Assembly: GCF_900129865.1 (NCBI RefSeq) | Contig: NZ_FQXD01000019.1 | Location: 1-62,809 of the forward strand | Reading direction: 5' to 3' | Length of the DNA stretch: 62,809 nucleotides | Source of the DNA: Virgibacillus chiguensis | GTDB lineage: Bacteria; Bacillota; Bacilli; Bacillales; Amphibacillaceae | Shown here: one piece after another, positions 37,394-47,500 of the stretch | Numbering within the stretch: position 1 is the stretch's first letter | Layout of the letters: each line of letters starts with the position of its first letter | Program-made: the position numbers and the translations under genes | The notes under the pieces: generated by a model | Database searches by the model: none | What the model was told of the DNA's origin: nothing | What the model saw: the letters and a program-made list of their open reading frames with translations, nothing else

Positions 37394-38679
37394 TTTATAT
37401 ACTCTTCCACCAGTTCTTTAGCTTTGCCAACACGGATTTCGTTTATTTCTACTAATTTTTTCGACACGATATCAATCAACTCCCCAGTAGCTCCTGCTGC
37501 TATGGCAACAGAACGAGAATGTAAAGCCATGTGGCCTTTTTGTATACCATCGGTAGCTAACGCTTTTAATGCGCCTAAATTCTGTGCGAGACCGACTGCA
37601 ACAATTACCTGTGATAGCTCTTGGGCAGACGATACATGTAATATATCTAACGCAGCCTGTGCCATTGGGTGAACATTGATAGAACCCCCAACGATCCCAA
37701 CAGACATCGGCAGCTCCAATTCACCTACAAGATTTCCCTCTGCATCAACAGACCACGTTGTCATTGACGTATACTGTCCATCACGAGCTGCATATGCATG
37801 CGCACCTGCTTCAACCGCACGCCAGTCATTTCCTGTTGCAATAACAACCGGATCAATTCCGTTCATAATTCCTTTGTTATGTGTCACTGCACGATACGGA
37901 TCAGACGCAGCAAATTCGTATGCGTGAATGACGCCGTCTCTTACTTCTTCGCCAGAGAAGTCTCCTGTTTTCAACAAATGAGGCGGGATTGTACAGGTAG
38001 CACAAGCTAAGCATCGATCGGCTAAATTCGACAATATACGCAAATACACCTTCCCACCAGTCAATTCTTCTACAGTCGGAGCAAGCGATTCAACCATTGT
38101 ATTAATAATATTCGCTCCCATAGCATCACATGTATTAATGTACAAGTGAAGAACGAGCATTTGCTGGTAATTTGACATACTGTCTTTATTAAGTATCCGT
38201 ACACCGATTTCTTTTGCGCCACCACCACGTTTCACAATGCTTGGATAAGACGCATTAGCCTGTTCAATTAATGCGTCTTCCGCGTGAAGGAGAGCAGCTT
38301 TTGCTTTATGAAAATCTGTACACCCAATTACTTGAATTTGTCCAATCATTACTCTTTCCGTAGCTTCCGTAGTAAAGCCTCCTGCTTCACGTACAATCTT
38401 AGCAATATGACTAGCAGATGCTACAACAGATGGTTCCTCAATAACCATCGGCACTATATATTCTTTCCCATTTATAAGAAAGTTCAATCCTGTTCCTAAA
38501 GGAAGGGGAAAAGTTCCAATAACATTTTCGATCATGTTATCAGCTGTATCAAGCGGAAGCGGTTCTGGTGAAGAAAGGACATGAAAAGCTTCTTCCGTAA
38601 ACGCCTCCACGTTTTTTAGCAATTCTCTTCGCTTTGTAACTGTTTGCTTATAGAAACCAGGAATTCTGGAAGTCTGCAT
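37390..38679 (-). CDS. mvaA: hydroxymethylglutaryl-CoA reductase, class II
   Basis: Reduces HMG-CoA to mevalonate. The 429-residue protein is of the bacterial class II type: YIVPMVIEEPSVVASASHIA holds the catalytic Glu near residue 83, THNKGIMNGIDPVVIATGND the Lys and Asp near 265-282, and MALHSRSVAIAAGA the His near 378. It is first in the four-gene mevalonate operon; HMG-CoA synthase and IPP isomerase are not in this window. Most bacilli use the MEP route instead, so this operon is notable. Confidence 0.96.
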   Translation of the reverse strand: MQTSRIPGFYKQTVTKRRELLKNVEAFTEEAFHVLSSPEPLPLDTADNMIENVIGTFPLPLGTGLNFLINGKEYIVPMVIEEPSVVASASHIAKIVREAGGFTTEATERVMIGQIQVIGCTDFHKAKAALLHAEDALIEQANASYPSIVKRGGGAKEIGVRILNKDSMSNYQQMLVLHLYINTCDAMGANIINTMVESLAPTVEELTGGKVYLRILSNLADRCLACATCTIPPHLLKTGDFSGEEVRDGVIHAYEFAASDPYRAVTHNKGIMNGIDPVVIATGNDWRAVEAGAHAYAARDGQYTSMTTWSVDAEGNLVGELELPMSVGIVGGSINVHPMAQAALDILHVSSAQELSQVIVAVGLAQNLGALKALATDGIQKGHMALHSRSVAIAAGATGELIDIVSKKLVEINEIRVGKAKELVEEYIK

Positions 38680-38740
38680 CGCCGATCATCCTTTTATAAT
38701 AATATACACAACATCATATCTTAATTTTAATGTGGTCAGG

Positions 38741-38798
38741 TTAGGAAAACTTGCTTACTACTAAGCAATGATTAACGTAAATACTTTATTCTCCTAAT
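38741..38798 (+). repeat. short AT-rich intergenic repeat, copy f
   Basis: Reads AGGAAAACTTGCTTACTACTAAGC, then ACTTTATTCTCCTAATAATG. It lies about 60 bp upstream of mvaA. The stretch from here to 39360 has no gene that I can see. Confidence 0.45.
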
Positions 38799-39363
38799 AA
38801 TGTAACAGAAGAAAAAAGGAACTATATGCTTAAGTTTTTAACAACCATCTTGTACATAAATTCAAACAAACGTTTGAAGAAATTACAATTTTCATTTCTC
38901 CAATCCTTTTAATTAGAATTGGGTATTACGTCAGCCGCTAAATAAGCTATTAGCATGCCCTCAAATATTTTACCATCTTTATGCCCTCTCGCCAATCATG
39001 CTCTACGCTTAATAAATAGTATTTCTATTATATAAAATCCATATGCAATTATCCGCTAAAAAAGGATGGGCAATGAAGCATGTATATACCCTTGTCCAGA
39101 GCGTCTCTATTTTCTAGGACGACCAACATTTATATATGCTTTTAACAGCTCATTGTTATGAAGAATAACGTACGTAGAGCCTAAAACATATGAACACGTT
39201 TTTATAGATATGCATTTCTATAAAAAGTATATCATGATTTTGTACATTATATTATAAATTTGATTGGTTGTAGTGTAAACAAACACATAATACCACAGTA
39301 TTGTTATGAATTTAAAGTAAAACTAACCGTTGTATAATAGCAACTATGAACAACAGCATATAA

Positions 39364-39600
39364 AGAACAAAGGCTCGGGGCGCCCGTGGCAACGTAGCGA
39401 CTGGAACGAATCAACGAACGTTTTAGGAATCATGCTCCTGCAACAGGAGTATGCCGGCGCCCTCCAGCAAGCACATCTTTAGTCGGCCTTCCTATTTAGT
39501 ACAAAACGATGATGACTTATCGTAAGGCGATTCGTGAAGTCGCCTAGTTGCTGGGCGATGGAGCTGAGCGGGGCTCATTCGGTTATTTGGTTACGCCATA
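39364..39600 (+). repeat. GC-rich structured repeat element, copy 1
   Basis: Starts ACAAAGGCTCGGGGCGCCCG and ends near GTTGCTGGGCGATGGAGC. The ends can pair over a long range: GGCTC with GAGC, GCGCC-type with GGGCG, GCAAC with GTTGC. An internal hairpin is AGGCGATTCGTGAAGTCGCCT. Compared with copy 2 at 52754 it has about 60 extra bases in the middle, with their own palindromes (CTCCTG…CAGGAG). It is much richer in GC than the sequence around it. It holds no gene. It could be a structured RNA or a non-autonomous mobile element. Confidence 0.65.
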
Positions 39601-39684
39601 GCATCAAATTTTATACTTTCTTACCTTTAAATATAACAACGCCTTATTACTAGCTATGCTTTTGCCCATCGATTCTATGTATTT

Positions 39685-40520
39685 TTAATTATTTTGCTGG
39701 TATTTATCTAAAATGGCTTGCCTAGATGCTGAAAATTCTCTATGTTGTAACAGAGTTATGTATAAGGAATAACAAAAACGTTTTACATTCCATTCAATAC
39801 GGTATCTTTCATGAGGGAGATGGAGTTCTACTTCTAAATCTGCAATCCAATTGCGTAATTTTATATCTTTCATACCTTTTTTAATTAAAGCTTCCATAAC
39901 TTGAATAAGACGTTCGTCTTCTTCATCAATATAAGGATACTCAACCAAAACAAATTTCCTTATTGCGTGAAGACATGCTTTCGTTTGGCTCGCATCAAAT
40001 TCAGGATGTAATACACAAGTAGCCAGCAGATCACTACCATGCGCAATGCTATGTGCCCACCCCTTTTCTTCAACATAACCACGATAGTCCTGTTCTAATA
40101 ACAAGTATTCTATACCTACATGAATGGCGTACAATACGAGCTCACTAGATAAGTTTCTAGTTGTTGCATCCTTATATAAAATTGTAGCTATTACAAGCGC
40201 TGAGAATGAGCGCGTAAACACGCTATCTCCTATCGTTTTATCTTCTATATTAAAAAACAGATACTGTTCACTCATGCACTTTTGTAAAATATATTATTTG
40301 CTCTTTCGTTACGTAATCTTTCAATATCAATTTAACGAAACTATTGTAAATAAGATCGTCTCGTATTTCAGGATCAGTATGTCTCAAGCATTTCTTCTAG
40401 TAAAGAATCTAATTGATCATCTGAGAAATGATACGTATCTATATTCAAAAAATCCTGCATTCTATGAAGGTATGTACCCACTCTATCACCACGCATATAC
40501 AATATTTGCTGTTATTTTTC
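39685..40520 (-). pseudogene. DUF2785 family protein, frameshifted
   Basis: The C-terminal 196 residues are open (from about 40275) and carry the DUF2785 motif YVEEKGWAHSIAHGSDLLAT. The N-terminal part lies in two other frames: EIRDDLIYNSFVKLILKDYV just upstream, and DTYHFSDDQLDSLLEEML before that. At least two single-base shifts, near 40265 and 40390, separate them. DUF2785 proteins are about 275 residues and of unknown function. The open part may still be made from the ATG at 40275, but without its N-terminus. Confidence 0.7.
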
Positions 40521-40593
40521 CCATCCCTAATTTAAATTGTTGACATAGCTATATGTAGCAGATAATAATAGAGGGGTTTTTTATATTAAAAAA

Positions 40594-40622
40594 ACAAGGT
40601 CACTAACATGTCGCAACCTTGT
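40594..40622 (-). terminator. terminator of the six-tRNA cluster
   Basis: Stem ACAAGGT/ACCTTGT, then TTTTTTT on the minus strand, 36 bp past tRNA-Lys. Confidence 0.75.
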
Positions 40623-40657
40623 TTGTAATTATGTAGAAATATGTTGATTTAAAATAT

Positions 40658-40733
40658 TGGTGAGCCATGGAGGATTCGAACCTCCGACCCTCTGATTAAA
40701 AGTCAGATGCTCTACCAACTGAGCTAATGGCTC
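40658..40733 (-). tRNA. tRNA-Lys (TTT)
   Basis: Full cloverleaf on the minus strand: acceptor GAGCCAT/ATGGCTC, anticodon loop with TTT, T-arm GGTTCGAATCC, encoded CCA. Confidence 0.97.
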
Positions 40734-40818
40734 GTATTCAATGCATTCCAATTATAATGTCCATTCTAGCCAATTGCTCTATTATATATAGGTTGGAAAA
40801 GTCCCTTAAAATAAAAAA

Positions 40819-40893
40819 TGGCTGGGCCACCAGGATTCGAACCTGGGGTACACGGGATCAAAACCCGATGCCTTACCGCTTGGCTATGGCCCA
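40819..40893 (-). tRNA. tRNA-Gln (TTG)
   Basis: Acceptor TGGGCCA/TGGCCCA, anticodon stem CGGGT with loop TTG, T-arm GGTTCGAATCC, encoded CCA. Confidence 0.97.
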
Positions 40894-40904
40894 ACAATTT
40901 TAAA

Positions 40905-40990
40905 TGGTGGAGGGGGAGAGATTCGAACTCCCGAACCCTGAGGGAGCGGATTTACAGTCCGCCGCGTTTAGCCACTTCGCTACCCCTCCA
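40905..40990 (-). tRNA. tRNA-Tyr (GTA)
   Basis: 86 bases with the long variable arm of class II tRNAs. Acceptor GGAGGGG, anticodon GTA in GGACTGTAAATCC, T-arm GAGTTCGAATCTC, encoded CCA. Confidence 0.97.
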
Positions 40991-41034
40991 GTAGTATGAA
41001 CACATACAATAATCTTTATTCATTTTTTTAAAAG

Positions 41035-41110
<76 letters not shown>

Positions 41111-41112
41111 AA

Positions 41113-41188
41113 TGGTGGAGGATGCAGGGCTCGAACCTGCGACCCCTTGCTTGTAAGGCAAGTGCTCTCCCAGCTGAGCTAATCCTCC
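41113..41188 (-). tRNA. tRNA-Val (TAC)
   Basis: Acceptor GGAGGAT, anticodon TAC in CTTGCCTTACAAGCAAG, T-arm GGTTCGAGCC, encoded CCA. Confidence 0.97.
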
Positions 41189-41189
41189 A

Positions 41190-41264
41190 TGGTGACCCGT
41201 ACGGGATTCGAACCCGTGTTACCGCCGTGAAAGGGCGGTGTCTTAACCGCTTGACCAACGGGCC
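41190..41264 (-). tRNA. tRNA-Glu (TTC)
   Basis: Acceptor GGCCCGT/ACGGGTC, anticodon TTC in CGCCCTTTCACGGCG, T-arm GGTTCGAATCC, encoded CCA. First gene of the cluster. Confidence 0.97.
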
Positions 41265-41311
41265 AGGATGTTTTCATCTTAGCAGTTCCCTTTTCGAAAC
41301 TGACGAATTTT

Positions 41312-41340
41312 ATTATACCTAGTTCTATATCATTTGTAAA
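41312..41340 (-). promoter_or_regulatory. promoter of the tRNA cluster
   Basis: Minus strand: -35 TTTACA (41340-41335), 17-bp spacer, perfect -10 TATAAT (41317-41312), 48 bp upstream of tRNA-Glu. Confidence 0.8.
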
Positions 41341-41582
41341 GGGAAAATGTAATTTTTTTTAATTTCTTTTTTAAACCTTGTCAAATCAGCTTTTATCTTG
41401 TCAAAATAACGCGCATGGCTAACGGTTTCTTTCAAAACGAGGATTAGGTTATAATAAAAGCATTAAAATACATGTAATGAAGCATTTAAGTGCCATGTAC
41501 TATTTTCTTTGTGAAAATAATTCCTTATGATAAACTTGAGGCACTTTCATGCTCGATTAAAAAGGATATTGGAGGTACGTTA

Positions 41583-42359
41583 ATGAGTAACTTAGTAGAA
41601 GGTAAAAATATTGTCATCATGGGCGTTGCCAGCGAACGAAGCATCGCTTGGGGTGTAACGACTTCATTACATAAAGCCGGTGCAAATTTAATTTTCACAT
41701 ACCGTCAAGATAGATCTTACGGTAAGCTAACAAAATTGCTCGAAAAGCATAACATTGAAGCTAAATGGATTGTCGAATGTGATGTTGCAAGTGATGAAAG
41801 TATTACAAATGCATTTGCTACTATTAAAGACAAGGTAGGAGTCATTCACGGTGTTGTGCACTCTGTAGCTTTTGCCAATCGTGATGAGTTAAAGGGAGAA
41901 TACGCAAATACGTCCAGAGAAGGATTTCTATTAGCACATGAAATTAGCGCTTTTTCATTAGTTGCTGTTACAAAAGCTGCTAAAGAGCTCATGACAGAAG
42001 GTGGCAGCATCGTCACACAAACCTATCTCGGTGCAGAAAGAGTCATTCAAAATTACAATATCATGGGCGTCGCCAAAGCTTCCCTTGAAGCAAGCGTCCG
42101 TTATCTTGCTGAAGACATGGGCAAATATGATATTCGTGTCAACGCAGTTTCTGCTGGTCCTATCCGCACATTATCCGCCAAAGGGGTTTCCGGATTTAAT
42201 GAAAAACAAGGGCTTATTGAAGAAAAAGCACCTCTACGAAGAAATGTAGACCAAGATCAAGTGGGAGACGCAACATTATTTTTTATGAGCGAGCTATCAC
42301 GCGGCGTAACTGGAGAAGTCCTCCATGTGGATTCTGGATATCATATTATTGGTGGCTAA
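41583..42359 (+). CDS. fabI: enoyl-[acyl-carrier-protein] reductase
   Basis: Last step of each fatty-acid elongation round, NADH- or NADPH-dependent; the target of triclosan. The 258-residue protein starts MSNLVEGKNIVIMGVASERS (GGAGGT 6 bp upstream), has the cofactor loop GVASERSIAWG and the catalytic Tyr-x6-Lys in YNIMGVAKASLE. Length equals Bacillus FabI. It is a plus-strand gene that faces the tail cassette and shares a two-way terminator with it. Confidence 0.96.
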   Translation: MSNLVEGKNIVIMGVASERSIAWGVTTSLHKAGANLIFTYRQDRSYGKLTKLLEKHNIEAKWIVECDVASDESITNAFATIKDKVGVIHGVVHSVAFANRDELKGEYANTSREGFLLAHEISAFSLVAVTKAAKELMTEGGSIVTQTYLGAERVIQNYNIMGVAKASLEASVRYLAEDMGKYDIRVNAVSAGPIRTLSAKGVSGFNEKQGLIEEKAPLRRNVDQDQVGDATLFFMSELSRGVTGEVLHVDSGYHIIGG

Positions 42360-42372
42360 TAGGAAATGAAAA

Positions 42373-42414
42373 ATATGAAAAGAGCGGAGTTTTCTTCTCC
42401 GCTTCTTTTCATAT
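42373..42414. terminator. two-way terminator between fabI and the amidase gene
   Basis: Perfect-looking long stem ATATGAAAAG(A)GCGGAG with CTCCGC(TT)CTTTTCATAT. It lies between the convergent stops at 42359 and 42434, with T-rich flanks. Confidence 0.8.
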
Positions 42415-42433
42415 CCTATCCACTCTATTCCAT

Positions 42434-43354
42434 CTACTTAGAAAAATAACGTACATAGTTTGAATTTCCGGTAATATATAACCCAGACTTTAACTTATAC
42501 ATTTTAGATCCATTTACATATAATTCATCATTTACCGTAAACACCTCTCCTTGGTGCACTATTTCGTATTTTGCGTCCCAGTCAGGAGCATTATATACCC
42601 ATAAACTAGCAGTAATTACTTCTACAAAACTTGCACTTCCTGAAGGAGATCCACTAATGACTAGTACTTGTCCAGGATAAATGTTGTCATCGGTAAGGTT
42701 GTTTAACGCCTTTAATTCGCTAACAGTCATACTATGTGCCTGTGCAATCCCCCATAATGTGTCTCCAACTTTAACCGTATACGTAGTCCCGCCTCCCTCT
42801 GGCTGTAATCCCAAATACGCAGCAATAGCATCTGCTAAAGCTTTTCCAGTAAGGTCCATCGTCGTATTATTGCGCATTTTAACAATATCAATGGTAGAAT
42901 CCATAAATCCACCTTCAATGAGAATAGCAGGCATGCTAGACTCCCGAAGCATATGAAAATTCGCTGATTTAATACCTCGATCACGTAATCCCATCGCCCC
43001 GACAATACTTGGATGAATAGCTCTTGCTAAAGCTAATCCACTAGATGACCCCGGATAGTAATACGTCTCTGTTCCTGTCCAAGAACCCCATTGCCCGGTA
43101 TTCGCATTGTGATGATAGGATATTAAAATATCCGCATTAGCATTATTTGCTACATTCGTTCTTGTCGTTAACGGCACATCTGTATCTCCTGTAGGATCAT
43201 CCATCCGTATAACAGTGGTATTCGCATACCTATTTAAATACTTGATAGCCGCAGACACAACTTTATTATTAAATGTCCACTCCCTTTCTCCAGCAGGGCT
43301 TCGTTTACCCGGCGTATGCATTCCATGCCCAGCACCAATAGCGATTTTTGCCAT
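42434..43354 (-). CDS. N-acetylmuramoyl-L-alanine amidase (phage-type endolysin)
   Basis: A 306-residue lysin. Amidase_3 catalytic domain (about 1-180): zinc ligands in [21 protein letters not shown] and [10 protein letters not shown], catalytic Glu in [11 protein letters not shown]. Then a LysM motif (about 190-235: [20 protein letters not shown]) for wall binding, then an SH3-like C-terminus. No signal peptide, so it needs the holin to reach the wall. It is the last gene of the tail cassette and would release the particles by lysis. Confidence 0.95.
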   Translation of the reverse strand: MAKIAIGAGHGMHTPGKRSPAGEREWTFNNKVVSAAIKYLNRYANTTVIRMDDPTGDTDVPLTTRTNVANNANADILISYHHNANTGQWGSWTGTETYYYPGSSSGLALARAIHPSIVGAMGLRDRGIKSANFHMLRESSMPAILIEGGFMDSTIDIVKMRNNTTMDLTGKALADAIAAYLGLQPEGGGTTYTVKVGDTLWGIAQAHSMTVSELKALNNLTDDNIYPGQVLVISGSPSGSASFVEVITASLWVYNAPDWDAKYEIVHQGEVFTVNDELYVNGSKMYKLKSGLYITGNSNYVRYFSK

Positions 43355-43420
43355 TGTAAATTCCTCCTTTTAATATAATGTATTAAAAAGACAGCTTGCC
43401 CGATTGGACTAGCCGTCTGT

Positions 43421-43645
43421 CTATTTGGTAAGGTTTGACCTTTGTAGCACTTCTTTTTGTTGCCTTCCCCTAAGCGTAATATAATTATTTTTAAACCATG
43501 TCCACACAGAGACTATAAATGTAACTCCATATGCAATAACTTCCTCTTCCAACAGCGGTATAGGCTGTAAGTTGTAATTCACTAAGACGGCATTGATCCA
43601 AACTATCGCTAACGCTATTGTTCTAACCACCGTACCTTTATCCAT
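43421..43645 (-). CDS. phage holin, SPP1 family
   Basis: A 74-residue holin starting MDKGTVVRTIALAIVWINAV (GGGAGG just upstream; the longer reading has no site). Two hydrophobic segments: residues 6-25 and around 40-56, which end in WTWFKNN. Fits the SPP1 holin family. It makes the membrane hole for the amidase. Confidence 0.9.
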   Translation of the reverse strand: MDKGTVVRTIALAIVWINAVLVNYNLQPIPLLEEEVIAYGVTFIVSVWTWFKNNYITLRGRQQKEVLQRSNLTK

Positions 43646-43664
43646 ATGTTTACCTCCCTTTCGT

Positions 43665-43937
43665 TTAAATATATTGTCCAATCAAAATTAGCAGTGTAAT
43701 AAAAGCAAAAAGCCACCCACCCCAAAGGCGGATAGCTTCCAACACCGTAAATTTTCCTTCTGTTTTTGCTTCCATTCTCTCTACCTTTTCTTTCACAACC
43801 CCTAACTCTTCGCGTAGACCATTATATTTTTTAATCATATTTCGCGTCTCTTGCATCTCATGTCGCAAATCTTTAAACTCACCTTGAATAGCCGCAATTT
43901 GCTCAAATAATTCTTTATTTGTGTACCATTGAGACAT
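43665..43937 (-). CDS. XhlA-like membrane protein
   Basis: A 90-residue protein with a coiled-coil helix (EFKDLRHEMQETRNMIKKY and on) and a C-terminal membrane helix (GGWLFAFITLLILIGQYI). This is the plan of XhlA, which acts with the holin in PBSX-type lysis. AGGAGG lies 6 bp upstream. Confidence 0.85.
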   Translation of the reverse strand: MSQWYTNKELFEQIAAIQGEFKDLRHEMQETRNMIKKYNGLREELGVVKEKVERMEAKTEGKFTVLEAIRLWGGWLFAFITLLILIGQYI

Positions 43938-44015
43938 AATTACCTCCTTTCATGATGCAGTAAATATAAAGAAACACCTCGTTTGAGATGCTTTAAAACC
44001 TTCTTTCCATTCTTT

Positions 44016-44345
44016 TTATTTATTGGCTTTAAGTTCTGTAACTTCTTTTTCTAATGTTTCAACTCTATTTAATAATACCTGGGTAACTTTAGCTACAATT
44101 GCATTCATAGACCCTGTATCAAAATAGTAAAATTCACTTTCCTCTTCTTTTATCACTTCCAATAGTTCTTCTGGGGCGGTTTCAGGAATCAAAACACCAT
44201 ATGATGTTTTATCATCAATCTCCAACTCATCTCCCATATCGTATACATTATTATAAGTTTTATAATCTGCACTCTCTAAAATCTCTTTTGCATCATTAAA
44301 TGTTAAATCTTCAATGTTTCTATATCTTCTCTCAATTGGTTGCAT
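44016..44345 (-). CDS. separate S74-like chaperone domain protein, 109 aa
   Basis: Parallels the last 100 residues of the large tail protein: both have RN-I-DL near the start, a Y-N-Y-type middle, SYGV followed by P-E-IL/ELL, then a closing helix (VLLNRVETLEKEVTELK here, LVRRVNELEKNLK there). Such ends are S74 intramolecular chaperones that fold tail spikes as trimers and may cut themselves off. Here a similar domain stands as a gene of its own. It could help fold the fibre, or be the left-over of a fibre exchange. Good AAAGGAG site 9 bp upstream. Confidence 0.55.
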   Translation of the reverse strand: MQPIERRYRNIEDLTFNDAKEILESADYKTYNNVYDMGDELEIDDKTSYGVLIPETAPEELLEVIKEEESEFYYFDTGSMNAIVAKVTQVLLNRVETLEKEVTELKANK

Positions 44346-44432
44346 TGTAGTACACTCCTTTTAAATTATTTATTTTCTCACTTACTCAATTCAAAAAAGG
44401 AACACTTTACCTTAAAAGCGAAAAAACAACGC

Positions 44433-44597
44433 CTATTCAGCGTTTTCCTTTTCCTGCTGTGTATTTGCCTTTAACTCATTGATTTCTTCTTGCTGTGCAG
44501 TAATTATCGCCTCGTGATAGGCTTTTTCTTGTGACAACTGTGCTACTTGATTACTTAATGCATTCACTACATATTGTAAATTAACTTCTTGTTCCAT
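44433..44597 (-). CDS. small coiled-coil protein, 54 aa, in tail cassette
   Basis: Begins MEQEVNLQYVVNALSNQVAQ and continues as a single Gln/Glu-rich coiled-coil helix. A GGGGGAG site lies within the end of the tail-fibre gene and its start overlaps that stop (TAAAATG). Small coiled-coil proteins of this kind often follow tail-fibre genes; role unknown. Confidence 0.7.
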   Translation of the reverse strand: MEQEVNLQYVVNALSNQVAQLSQEKAYHEAIITAQQEEINELKANTQQEKENAE

Positions 44598-44598
44598 T

Positions 44599-47500
44599 TT
44601 ACACTCCCCCTTTTAAATTTTTCTCCAATTCATTAACTCGTCTAACTAAATCCTTTGTAACGTTAAGATTGTGGGATATCATTGCATATAGCCTTACAGC
44701 GGTTCCCTCTTCACTTAAAATTTCGTCAGGTGCTTCATCTGATACGACTCCATAGCTTTTGAAGGTGTCTATATGACAGACCTTACCATCTTGGTCCTTT
44801 CTAATATAGTTATATTTACGCATTCTTAATGCATCTAGAATACGATATGATTCACCAATAGGTAAATCTTGAATATTTCTTTTTTGACTGCGCGTCGATG
44901 TTTCATTAATATGAACTGCATTGATTTTCCACAAGTGATAATGTGCTGTTCCTACATAGCCCCAAGCGTTAGTATCAGGTTCAAGACAAGGGTTCTCATG
45001 TCCATCTATAGTAGTACGTCCTCGCATTTTAAAATAATGTTTTTGAAAACCATTACTTCGTTCATTTTTCATCACGAACCTGTGCTCTCGCGCATAATAA
45101 ATCGTATTCATTTTATAATGCGTCCGCAATTCCATTCCTACGCCGTCTGCGGCACTTCCGATGACAAACGTATCATTTACGTTCATTCCTATTCCTGCTG
45201 ACTTGCTCCCACTGCCTCCAAAGAAGCGAATTGTACTAGGATCTGATTGCCCTTTTCCTCCTATATCACGGACTCCGATATGAATACGCACATTTCCTTT
45301 ATTATCAATTGACTCGAATCCTGCATCATCAAGCTGTATGGCCTGTGTCCCATTTTTAACACGTATTAGTACCTTATTTGCATCTATAATACCTGAACTT
45401 ATTTTGTCAGCACTTAAGCTAGAGATCATTGCATTGGTTACTTTTACGTTGGCTATCTTAGCAAAATCTATTTTGGCATTACTTGCAATAAGGTCATTGG
45501 TAATTACGCCATCCTTAATATAAACTTTCCCGTTTTTAACGACTAAATCACCATCGATAGAAACGCGTTGCGCATTAATTTTTATTTGCTCAGGTGATTG
45601 ATTAATACTGGACACTACACCATTCTTGCTTACTTTTGACTCAATACGGTCAGCGTGTTGTTTAATAGTTGATTCAGCCGTACTAACACGCATGGTCATG
45701 TTATCCATGTCTTTGTTATAAGTAGTTTCCGTTACCTTTCCCTCGATCAAGTCCGCTTGCTGTTTAAACGTGGAGTTAGCCGTACTTTTAAACTTTTCGT
45801 AGTCGGTTTTTATTGCCGAAAAATTTTGCTCAACACCTTTTGCTGTTTGCTCAATTTCCGATGCGTAGTGTTCAACGGATTCGATTTTTTTATCGGTGTC
45901 TTCCGGCGCCGGCGTCCAATCAGTTGCCTTGTTACCTTTTTCTAGCTGCGGAGCTGCAAAATAAGTTACATACCCCTCATGTTTAGTGAGATAGAAATAC
46001 GCACGAACATCTTTATAATCTTTATGAAAAGTCTCTGTTACGCTTATTCTTTGCCAATCAGTCACATCGCTCATTGCATAAACAGAATTTATTGTTCTGC
46101 CATCAACAACATCATAGAAAATTAATCGGGCTTGAGTGCCTGAGCTACTAATTTCACGATCCAGTTTTACGTAAACAGATGCTGTATATGTCTCTCCCTT
46201 TTTTGGACTGAAATTTTTAAAGCTAATAGGAGGAGTGCCAGATAGCTTTTTAACACCTTTATAAATAGGTTCGCTATACATATTATCTTCAGTTTTGATT
46301 ACTTTTTGATAGCTTACATCTTCTGAGTAATCTCTTCTCCTAACTAAATTCCTACCACCAACCTGAATATTATTGATTTTAGCTTCAAAATCCTCAGGCG
46401 CAGGTGTCCAGTCTGTGGCTTTGTTGCCTTTTTCGAATTTAAGTTCTTTAAGTTGAATTTTTGTTCCAATAGGCAATTTCATTGTTTCATATGCGTGGAT
46501 AATCCAATTTGTTTTTGTCCATTTCATAACAGCTGTAAATTGACCGGTGTTATCATTTATATGAAAATCGGTGGTAGTTACATATGTGTTAAAATACTCA
46601 TCGTCAATAAATGAACTTTTTGACGCCGGTTTGTTGTCTATGAATAAATACCCACTCAGTGTATACGTGCCACCTTCAACTGGGGAAAAGCCACTTACCA
46701 TTAAAGTCCACGCATCTTCTCTAACTATTTCACTGCTAATAGTCGTTGAATCGTCTTTGTATGCCCATGGTGTATTATAAGAGTTATAACTATATAACTT
46801 ACTTGTTATAATTAAATTCCTTCCACCAATCTTAATCTTACCCAGCTCGCCTTTAACATACGTCGCATCGACTTTACTTCTAATCATATCTGCCTGTTGT
46901 TCGATACTAGATTTATTACTTTTGATGTCGGTAATCATACCATGCTTATCGTTGTTGTAAGTAGTGTTATCGACCTTGCTCGCTATGCCCTCAGCGTTAA
47001 TCTGTATGGCAGCACTATTTTTATTTATTGTCGTTTCAAGTGTGTCTTTGTCTTGTTGATATTGCGTATTACCAACTTTAGCAGTAATATCTGTTTCCGT
47101 TTGACTAATGCGAGATTCTTGATCTTGCAAGTCGGTAATAATCCCTTGCTGATCAGATTCGTAAACCGTTTTGGATACCACATTATCAAACTTGTTATCT
47201 AATTGCTCTACCGTATAAACATCCGCTTTATTCGCTTTGGCAACTAGCCGACCATTCACCCATTCGGCATCTACTTTATTCGCCAAATCCGTAACCAATT
47301 GACCGACTTGTTCTTGATAATCTGCTATAGAAATGGCGCCTACATCTGCTGCATTTTTAGGTGCTAATGGCTTCCATGATTCGCTTTCTTCATCCCAATG
47401 ATAGAGAATATTAGGGTTTTCACTTGTGTTTAACCAGTATTTATACTCACTTGGACTAGGAGACGCTTCCCCTTTATAAATCCCGTATTCGATAAAGTCT

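Noticed and set aside
41380-41582. FapR operator upstream of fabI
   Set aside because: A TATAAT box lies at 41450 but I cannot see the FapR palindrome (TTAGTACCT-type) around it.
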